This document shows, one piece after another, positions 1 through 5,132 of a stretch of 5,132 nucleotides of DNA. A program made the translations under genes and the position numbers. The DNA comes from Candidatus Levyibacteriota bacterium. Lineage in GTDB: Bacteria > Patescibacteriota > Microgenomatia > Levybacterales > UBA12049. Positions within the stretch are counted from its first letter, which is position 1. Each line of letters starts with the position of its first letter. A model generated the notes under the pieces. The model was not told where the DNA came from and made no database searches. It worked only from the letters and a program-made list of their open reading frames with translations. The DNA lies in the NCBI GenBank assembly GCA_016184205.1, contig JACPDD010000003.1, positions 1 through 5,132 on the forward strand, read 5' to 3'.

Positions 1-12
1 AATACGTGTCGA

Positions 13-642
13 ATGAGCTTTGAGGAAAGATTTAGGGGTCAAGTTCCTAAAAACGATTATGTTGCTTTGGTGAGGAGAACAAAGCGAGACTTTGGTTTAA
101 TGCACCCATCGCTTCCAGTAACATTAGGAGGTTTTGTTGTTCAACGGTCTAACCCAGAAGTAGCGTCCCCTTTAGACCCAGTTAAGAAAAGACTTTTAGA
201 AACAGGAGCTCTTGATATCATTGAGGAGCTTCTAGAGCTTGTTGATGGTTCTGAATTTGAAGTTTCATCGGATACTATGGGTATGGTTTCTAGGATGTAT
301 GATTTTAGAACCTTAAGAGACTACGTAAAGTTTTTTTTCAAGTGGGGCATAACAGACAGTGAGGATGAAGATACGGGATATAACGAAGTTAATGAAAAAA
401 AATTAGAAATAACGGCTGGAACCCTGAATGAAAATATTGCGATCGAAAGTAGTTCCGGTATGGCGATCTCTTCACGCTTGCCAAATGGACGTTTGGTCGG
501 TGGTCATTGGCAATATACAAAACTTTCTAGCCGAATATTAACTCCGCAACAATGGAGAGACAGAACTGGATTTGAAAGCGTAATCATGGAGGCTTTAACG
601 TTGGCAGGTTTAACCCAAAGACAACTGAAAGGAGACGCATGA
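13..642 (+). CDS. Uncharacterised soluble protein, first gene of an orphan pair
   Basis: I do not recognise this 209-residue protein. It has no signal peptide or membrane segment, so it is probably cytoplasmic. The first 30 residues are basic (VRRTKR near 20-25). A helical acidic stretch follows at about 57-78 (KKRLLETGALDIIEELLELV), then an aromatic-basic patch at 96-111 (YDFRTLRDYVKFFFKW), an acidic linker at 115-121 and a probably beta-rich part to about 175. The last 30 residues look helical. The frame is open to the left edge with no stop, so the true start could lie outside the window. ATG 13 is preferred because the next gene starts with nearly the same peptide (MSFEERF versus MSWEERL). 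No Shine-Dalgarno sequence is visible in the 12 bases before it. The stop overlaps the next start (ATGA), so the two genes are probably translated together. The coding call is firm; the function is unknown. Confidence 0.75.
   Translation: MSFEERFRGQVPKNDYVALVRRTKRDFGLMHPSLPVTLGGFVVQRSNPEVASPLDPVKKRLLETGALDIIEELLELVDGSEFEVSSDTMGMVSRMYDFRTLRDYVKFFFKWGITDSEDEDTGYNEVNEKKLEITAGTLNENIAIESSSGMAISSRLPNGRLVGGHWQYTKLSSRILTPQQWRDRTGFESVIMEALTLAGLTQRQLKGDA
629..634 (+). promoter_or_regulatory. Shine-Dalgarno sequence of the second orphan gene
   Basis: AAGGAG lies 4 bases before ATG 639, inside the last codons of the gene upstream. It fixes the start of the 261-residue protein. It is the only strong Shine-Dalgarno sequence I see before any of the five genes. 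Confidence 0.8.
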
Positions 643-1424
643 GCTGGGAAGAAAGATTAAAGAATGAATTAGCCAGGCCTGAACGGGAAGAGGAGAAAAG
701 AAGACAAGAAGCAGCAAAAGAAGCAAAGGATAGAGAATCGGAAACTAAAGCAAAACATCCGATCGCTCTTGATTTACTTGAAAAACTAGGCGTTCGAAAT
801 GCATTACAAGGCATCAGGAGAGATATTTGGAAAGAAGGAGAAATTGTTGGACCAACATTAGAACCGGAGAAAGAAACACTTTTCAAGTTAGAATATACAT
901 TGGAATATAAGCATCCTGCGCCTGTAATAATTAGCGCGAAGCTTATTGGTGGTGGTAAATCGAGCTTTGATTTAGACCAAAGAGCGTCGTCAGCCTCTAG
1001 GACGCCTTCTTATAGTTACGCTTGTGGTAGAGGAGAACGTACCACTTTTCTTAAAGTTGGCATTAGAGTGCCAAGAAGTGCACCAATGCGCTCCCACGTA
1101 CCAAATGATTTGTATGGTTATATGGCATATGTACGATCGGAGCCTGGGGGTAAAGTTTTATTGGTTAATCTAAATGAGCCTCTAACTATGGGTTTCTATG
1201 ATAATATAAAGTACCCAGAAGGATTCGATAAGTTAGCAGCTGCAAAAGCGAGGATGGAAAAAATTATGCTAGATGATTGCGTAGAAAGGGCAACGAAAAA
1301 AGAACTGCCTTCTGATCTTAAAGTTAAAGGAGAAGCCGCTATTCGATCTGTGACAGGAAGGGAATTTGGAGACAGCCAGATAAGAGAAGTACCTATGCTT
1401 GTTTGGCCTATCCGTTTTAGATAA
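639..1424 (+). CDS. Uncharacterised protein with charged N-terminal helix, second gene of an orphan pair
   Basis: I do not recognise this 261-residue protein. Residues 4-40 are extremely rich in Glu, Lys, Arg and Ala and should form a long charged helix or coiled coil. After it come a short helical stretch (about 42-60, LDLLEKLGVRNALQGIRR) and an apparently beta-rich domain (about 80-190) with a Gly-Ser-rich loop (104-130). A helical segment at 196-222 leads to a short C-terminal part ending in VPMLVWPIRFR. There is no signal peptide or membrane segment. The two cysteines (129 and 214) form no obvious metal motif. The start is fixed by AAGGAG 4 bases upstream, and ATG overlaps the stop of the previous gene. 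The gene ends in tandem in-frame stops (TAA then TGA, 1422-1427). Sharing an operon and an N-terminal peptide with its neighbour suggests a joint function or a common targeting tag, which is inference. Confidence 0.8.
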   Translation: MSWEERLKNELARPEREEEKRRQEAAKEAKDRESETKAKHPIALDLLEKLGVRNALQGIRRDIWKEGEIVGPTLEPEKETLFKLEYTLEYKHPAPVIISAKLIGGGKSSFDLDQRASSASRTPSYSYACGRGERTTFLKVGIRVPRSAPMRSHVPNDLYGYMAYVRSEPGGKVLLVNLNEPLTMGFYDNIKYPEGFDKLAAAKARMEKIMLDDCVERATKKELPSDLKVKGEAAIRSVTGREFGDSQIREVPMLVWPIRFR

Positions 1425-1451
1425 TGATCTCCGGCAAAGGCGCCCTATAGG

Positions 1452-1481
1452 TTGACATCAGGTACAATTTTAGGCTACGAT
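1452..1481 (+). promoter_or_regulatory. Predicted promoter of the DUF4012-recO unit
   Basis: A perfect -35 box, TTGACA (1452-1457), is followed after 18 bases by TACGAT (1476-1481), which matches TATAAT at four of six positions including the important first TA and last T. The +1 position, 7 bases after the last T of the -10, is 1488, exactly the A of the ATG of the DUF4012 gene. This predicts a leaderless transcript. The site lies in the only sizeable intergenic gap of the window. The call comes from motif and spacing only. Confidence 0.6.
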
Positions 1482-1487
1482 ATTTTA

Positions 1488-3470
1488 ATGGAAGGGTTTG
1501 AAAAAATAGACATTAAGGCTTCTCCAAGCGTAGCAAAAACAGATTTTGTACAAGCCCCTGCAAAATTTAGAGGGTCGGACCCTCAGGCAAACACTAATTT
1601 CAAATCGATATTCAAGAAAAAACCCGCTGTAATTGTTTTTTTGGTAATTATTGTTTTTCTTCTTGTGCTTATTTTTCCAGCTATGGCAGTTTACAAATCT
1701 GCAAAGCTCACTTATGTTCAGGCACAAGGCACGCTTAGCGCTGCAAAACAGCAAAACATTGCCCTTGCCTCAACAAATCTTGAGCAAACCAGAAAAGCAC
1801 TTACTCAAACACAAAAAGAACTAAACGCAATTGCAATTTTAAAATGGGTCCCTATTGCCGCCTGGTACTTTAATGACGCAGACCACATGGTAAAAGCTGG
1901 ATTCCACGGTCTTGACGCTGCAAGAGTTCTAATTGACTCCATAGAGCCATATGCAGATGTACTAGGACTTAAGGGCCAAGGTAGTTTTGTTGGAGGAACT
2001 GCAGAAGACCGCATTCAAACAGCAGTTGCCACAATGAGCAAGGTAACTCCTAAAATTGACGATATTGAAAAAAACCTGCTTTTGGCAAAAGAGGAGGTAG
2101 ATAAGGTTAATCCGAATCACTATCCTCCTGTTTTTGCCCTCGCTAAAGTAAGAAACGACTTAAGGTCCCTTCAAAAGACAGTTGACGGCGCCGCAGTCTT
2201 TATAAGCGAAGCAAAGCCTCTTATAAAAGTTTTGCCTGATCTTTTGGGAGCAAACAAAGAGAAAAAATATCTGGTCCTGTTCCAAAATGACAAAGAGCTT
2301 CGTCCAACAGGTGGATTTATTACGGCATACTCAATATTCAGACTTAGTAAAGGAGTTATTCACGTAGAAAGGTCTGACAATATTTACAATTTGGATAACA
2401 CCGTAACAGGCAAACCCAAGGCTCCGGCAGTAATTACCGAATATCTTAAAGTTCCAACGCTTAACTTAAGAGATTCAAATCTTTCGCCTGATTTTATAGA
2501 TTCAATGAAAACCTTTAACTCTTTGTATGAAAATGCAAGAGCCGGAGTTTTGGTGGATGGGATAATTGCCGTTGACACAAGCGTTTTGGTGTCAACAATA
2601 AAAATACTTGATGATAGCGTCTTTGCAGCCGGACAAACTTTTACAACCAAAGTAGACCCAAGATGTGATTGTCCTCAGGTAATTTATGCACTTGAAGCAA
2701 ATATCTCAACTCCGCTGAGCCTTGACCTTAGAATCTCTGATCTTGCCGCAATACAAGCAGGAAGAAAAGCAATTATTGGAGACTTAATGTACGCCATTAT
2801 GGACAAGGCCCTAAAGTCTTCCCCAAAAATCTATTGGGGTCCGCTTTTCCAGGACATAGCGACCAAGATAACTGAAAAGCACATACTTTTTGCACTAAAT
2901 GATACTGGTGCTCAGAAAGGAATAAGCGCAATTAACGCGGACGGCAGGATTAAAGACTTTGATGGAGACTATTTGCATATTAATGAAGCCAACTTAGGTG
3001 GAGCAAAATCAAATCTTTTTGTCAGCAAGTCCGTTTCCCAAGAGTATAAAGTTCAAGGAGATGAGATTACAAAAACCGTAACTATTAACTGGAAGAACCC
3101 TTATGCAATGTCAGACTGTAATCTTGAGCGGGGGAATCTTTGCCTAAATGCACCTTTTAAAGCTTGGGTTAGAGTATATGTTCCAAAGGGCTCAACTCTT
3201 GTTGACAGTTCAGGTTCGGAAACAAAAGTAAGAATTTATGATGAGCTTGGAAAAACTGTTTATGAGGCATTTGTCCTAATTAGACCTAAAAGCAGCGCAA
3301 CTTTGACGCTTTCCTATAAACTTCCTATTGAATTTGAAAAGGGCACGCTTCCCCTTCTTATTCAAAAACAACCGGGAACTTATTCTGAGAATTATGAAGT
3401 TTTAGTAAACGGCAGCAAAAAAGCAGAGTTCTCTTTCCTAACGGATAAGAAGCTAAAGATTTCCAAATGA
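1488..3470 (+). CDS. DUF4012 domain-containing membrane protein
   Basis: This protein of 660 residues belongs to the DUF4012 family, which is common in Candidate Phyla Radiation bacteria and some Gram-positives; its biochemical role is not established. About 46 cytoplasmic residues end in a basic KSIFKKK, followed by one membrane helix (about 47-69, VIVFLVIIVFLLVLIFPAMAV), giving an N-in, C-out topology. Helical stalk-like segments follow at about 73-120 and 188-208. The DUF4012 core starts near 261 with YLVLFQNDKELRPTGGFI, the family's hallmark, and continues with LRDSNLSPDF (327-336) and VDGIIAVDTSVL (356-367). The C-terminal 140 residues look beta-rich. All four cysteines are extracytoplasmic (393, 395, 544, 552). 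A start at TTG 1452 (672 residues) is possible. It is disfavoured because that TTG belongs to a perfect -35 box and has no properly spaced Shine-Dalgarno sequence. The stop overlaps the recO start (ATGA). A role in envelope or surface polymer assembly is inference. Confidence 0.88.
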   Translation: MEGFEKIDIKASPSVAKTDFVQAPAKFRGSDPQANTNFKSIFKKKPAVIVFLVIIVFLLVLIFPAMAVYKSAKLTYVQAQGTLSAAKQQNIALASTNLEQTRKALTQTQKELNAIAILKWVPIAAWYFNDADHMVKAGFHGLDAARVLIDSIEPYADVLGLKGQGSFVGGTAEDRIQTAVATMSKVTPKIDDIEKNLLLAKEEVDKVNPNHYPPVFALAKVRNDLRSLQKTVDGAAVFISEAKPLIKVLPDLLGANKEKKYLVLFQNDKELRPTGGFITAYSIFRLSKGVIHVERSDNIYNLDNTVTGKPKAPAVITEYLKVPTLNLRDSNLSPDFIDSMKTFNSLYENARAGVLVDGIIAVDTSVLVSTIKILDDSVFAAGQTFTTKVDPRCDCPQVIYALEANISTPLSLDLRISDLAAIQAGRKAIIGDLMYAIMDKALKSSPKIYWGPLFQDIATKITEKHILFALNDTGAQKGISAINADGRIKDFDGDYLHINEANLGGAKSNLFVSKSVSQEYKVQGDEITKTVTINWKNPYAMSDCNLERGNLCLNAPFKAWVRVYVPKGSTLVDSSGSETKVRIYDELGKTVYEAFVLIRPKSSATLTLSYKLPIEFEKGTLPLLIQKQPGTYSENYEVLVNGSKKAEFSFLTDKKLKISK

Positions 3471-4000
3471 GAAGTTTCAAAACAGAAGGAATTGTTATAA
3501 GAAGAAGAAATGTTGGAGAGGCAGACAGGCTTCTTACTGTATTTACAAAACACCACGGCAAAATCACTATTAAAGCAAAGGGAGTTAGGAAAATTTCAAG
3601 CAGACGCTCCGGACACATAGAGCTTTTAAATTTGGTTTCCCTTTCTTTGTATAGGGGCCGCGTAACATCAACTCTGACAGAAGTGGAAACTATAAATAAT
3701 TTTGGTAAGATAAAAGATAATCTTAAAAGCTGTGGGCTTGCATATCATGTTTGCGAGCTAATTGACAGCCTTTGCGCAGAAAATCAGGAAAACTTGAAGG
3801 TCTATTCCCTTCTTTGTGAAGTTCTTGCAAATCTTTCAGACCAAGAAAATCTAAAAGTCATAATTTCCCGGTTTGAAACAGAGCTCTTAGACGCCCTGGG
3901 GTTTATTTCCCAGTCCCAATACCTAAACACACAGGGATTAATTGAGGAAATAATTGAAAGAAGACTTAAGGCAAAAAGAATTCTCCCCCTTCTTGACTAA
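3467..4000 (+). CDS. recO: DNA repair protein RecO, short form
   Basis: RecO works in the RecF pathway: it binds single-stranded DNA and, with RecR, helps load RecA onto SSB-coated gaps. The N-terminal OB-fold is clear: TEGIVIRRRNVGEADRLLTV at about 5-24, then FTKHHGKITIKAKGVRK and a Ser-Arg-rich turn (about 25-48), and the strand EVETINNFGK near 73-82. A helical C-terminal part follows, with the conserved FETELLDALGF near 131-141. At 177 residues it is shorter than the usual 230-260. The sequence after ALGF lacks the Cys4 zinc site found in many RecO proteins and goes straight to a short helix (LIEEIIERRLKAKRILPLL). The reading frame is intact and the end is not ragged, so this looks like a natural short form. 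The start codon overlaps the DUF4012 stop by ATGA, and no clear Shine-Dalgarno sequence is present, so translation is probably coupled to the gene upstream. Confidence 0.88.
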   Translation: MRSFKTEGIVIRRRNVGEADRLLTVFTKHHGKITIKAKGVRKISSRRSGHIELLNLVSLSLYRGRVTSTLTEVETINNFGKIKDNLKSCGLAYHVCELIDSLCAENQENLKVYSLLCEVLANLSDQENLKVIISRFETELLDALGFISQSQYLNTQGLIEEIIERRLKAKRILPLLD

Positions 4001-4003
4001 GTC

Positions 4004-4012
4004 TGCTATCAT
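4004..4012 (+). promoter_or_regulatory. Predicted extended -10 promoter of the glycyl-tRNA synthetase gene
   Basis: TGCTATCAT combines the extended -10 dinucleotide TG with TATCAT, five of six matches to TATAAT. No -35 box is present at 16-18 bases; a TTGACT at 3993-3998 is only 8 bases away and too close. The last T is at 4012, so +1 falls on 4019, the A of the start codon. This is the same geometry as at the DUF4012 promoter and predicts a leaderless mRNA. It would give glyS its own promoter within the cluster. Confidence 0.55.
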
Positions 4013-4018
4013 AAAGCT

Positions 4019-5132
4019 ATGAATGATAACGTAATGGAAAAGATTGTCGCACTTTGTAAAAGAAGAGGTTTTATTTTCCCCGGGAGCGAAATTTATGGGG
4101 GACTCGCCGGAACTTGGGACTTAGGACCTTTAGGAGTTTTACTCGCCAGTAACATAAAGCAGCAATGGTGGAATTCAATGGTAGGCAGAAGAGAAGATGT
4201 GGTGGGGCTTGATTCCTCAATTCTTGCAAGCTCAGCAGTGTGGAAAGCATCCGGGCACATTGAGGCATTCAGCGACCCACTTATAGAATGTGAAGTTTGT
4301 CACATACGTCTGCGAGCTGATTTGCAAAAAGAAAAAGATGAACATGATAAGATGCACCGTTCAGAAGGAGCAACTACTGCAGGCTGGACGATGCCAAAAG
4401 AATTTAATTTAATGTTTAAGACTTTCGTTGGTCCAGTAGATGATGAAGAAAATAAAACTTATCTTCGTCCGGAAACCGCACAGGGAATTTTTATAAACTT
4501 TTCAAATGTTCTATCTTCAACAAGAGTTAAGATTCCTTTTGGAATTGCGCAGATTGGCAAAGGATTTAGAAATGAAATAACAATGGGCAATTTTCTTTTT
4601 AGAGTTCGCGAATTTGAAATGATGGAGCTTGAATTTTTCGTAAAGCCCGGTGAAGACGGAAAATGGTTGGAATATTGGAAAAAAGAAAGGCTTTCTTGGT
4701 ACTTGTCCCTTGGAATAAGAAAAGAAAACATAAAACTTTCGGATTTGCCAAAAGAAGATGTTGCGCATTATTCTAAAGGGACTTCTGAAATTTGGTACAA
4801 ATGGCCATTTATGGACTTCGGAGAGCTTGAAGGAATAGCAAACAGGGGCGATTATGATCTCAAACAACACGAAAAATATTCAGGAAAAGATTTATCTTAT
4901 TTTGAAGAAGAAAGCAAAGAAAAATTTGTGCCCTATGTTATTGAGCCGTCTGTTGGGGTGGGACGAGCTATGCTTGCATTTTTACTAGATGCATACAGTG
5001 AGGACGATAAGAGAATAGTCTTAAAGCTTCATCCCAAATTGGCGCCATATAAAGCCGCGGTTTTCCCTCTTCTTGCCAATAAGCCGGAACTTGTTGAGAA
5101 GGCAAGACAAGTCTTTGATAGTTTAAATAAAA
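4019..5132 (+). CDS. glyS: Glycyl-tRNA synthetase, single-chain dimeric type (3' end outside the window)
   Basis: This enzyme attaches glycine to tRNA-Gly using ATP. The window holds the first 371 residues of a family that is usually about 450 or more long; the frame is open to the right edge, so the gene continues beyond it. It is the alpha2 class II type, not the alpha2-beta2 type. The start region MEKIVALCKRRGFIFPGSEI (6-25) is typical. RPETAQGIFINF is at 150-161, motif 2 spans about 183-206 (FRNE, then REFEMMELEFF), and motif 3 is EPSVGVGRAMLAFL (309-322). The anticodon-binding domain begins near 333 (IVLKLHPKLAPYKAAVFPLL). A CEVC pair (91-94) starts the insert zinc site, but no second Cys pair follows. 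Motif 2 has ITMGN where I would expect ITPGN. A second ATG at codon 6 is possible as start. It lies 18 bases after recO, a neighbourhood also known from Firmicutes. Confidence 0.95.
   Translation, partial: MNDNVMEKIVALCKRRGFIFPGSEIYGGLAGTWDLGPLGVLLASNIKQQWWNSMVGRREDVVGLDSSILASSAVWKASGHIEAFSDPLIECEVCHIRLRADLQKEKDEHDKMHRSEGATTAGWTMPKEFNLMFKTFVGPVDDEENKTYLRPETAQGIFINFSNVLSSTRVKIPFGIAQIGKGFRNEITMGNFLFRVREFEMMELEFFVKPGEDGKWLEYWKKERLSWYLSLGIRKENIKLSDLPKEDVAHYSKGTSEIWYKWPFMDFGELEGIANRGDYDLKQHEKYSGKDLSYFEEESKEKFVPYVIEPSVGVGRAMLAFLLDAYSEDDKRIVLKLHPKLAPYKAAVFPLLANKPELVEKARQVFDSLNK

Noticed and set aside
584..886. Open frame on the minus strand across the junction of the orphan genes
   Set aside because: It is Ser/Phe/Leu-rich, as expected for the reverse complement of a Glu/Lys-rich coding stretch, and overlaps two better-supported genes.
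1439..1451. Adjacent palindromes GGCGCC (1439-1444) and CCTATAGG (1444-1451) just before the -35 box, considered as an operator or terminator
   Set aside because: They are short, share a base, form no stable stem-loop with a U-tract, and are not repeated elsewhere in the window. Chance is the simplest explanation.
3454..3460. TAAAGAT before recO as a third leaderless -10 signal
   Set aside because: The hexamer is out of register by one base with respect to the 7-base rule and has no -35 or TG extension. The ATGA overlap makes coupled translation the better explanation.
3993..3998. TTGACT at the end of recO as a -35 box for glyS
   Set aside because: It is only 8 bases from the -10 hexamer, where 16-18 is needed. 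The bases form the last codons of recO.
4459..4870. Two overlapping minus-strand open frames within the glycyl-tRNA synthetase gene
   Set aside because: They lie opposite the conserved motif 2 region of a clear synthetase, are Phe/Ser/Lys-rich and resemble no family I know.

Overview
This A+T-rich bacterial window has two blocks, all genes reading left to right. The likely source is a Candidate Phyla Radiation (Patescibacteria) genome, possibly of the Microgenomates type. The reasons are a large DUF4012 membrane protein, a RecO shorter than usual, a single-chain glycyl-tRNA synthetase, tight gene packing and two uncharacterised proteins. This placement rests on family knowledge and is not proven by the sequence.

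Block 1 (about 13-1424) is a two-gene unit of unrecognised soluble proteins, 209 and 261 aa. The genes overlap by ATGA, and the second has a good Shine-Dalgarno sequence. Both proteins start with nearly the same peptide (MSFEERF and MSWEERL). Their leucine codon choice differs from that of the genes downstream. I can assign no function.

Block 2 (about 1452-5132) starts at a short intergenic gap holding a consensus-like promoter (TTGACA-18-TACGAT). It contains a DUF4012 single-pass membrane protein, recO (overlapping it by ATGA) and, 18 bases later, the glycyl-tRNA synthetase gene, which runs off the right edge. The recO-glycyl-tRNA synthetase order resembles the era-recO-glyQS neighbourhood of Firmicutes and supports both assignments. 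The DUF4012 protein is probably an envelope protein; recO and glyS are housekeeping genes for recombinational repair and tRNA charging.

The most interesting signal is regulatory. The DUF4012 and glyS genes each have a -10-like hexamer whose last T lies exactly 7 bases before the A of the start codon, and neither has a convincing Shine-Dalgarno sequence. This predicts leaderless mRNAs. It also means that the possible TTG start of the DUF4012 gene at 1452 is more likely the -35 box. I found no RNA genes, mobile elements, CRISPR arrays or convincing terminators.
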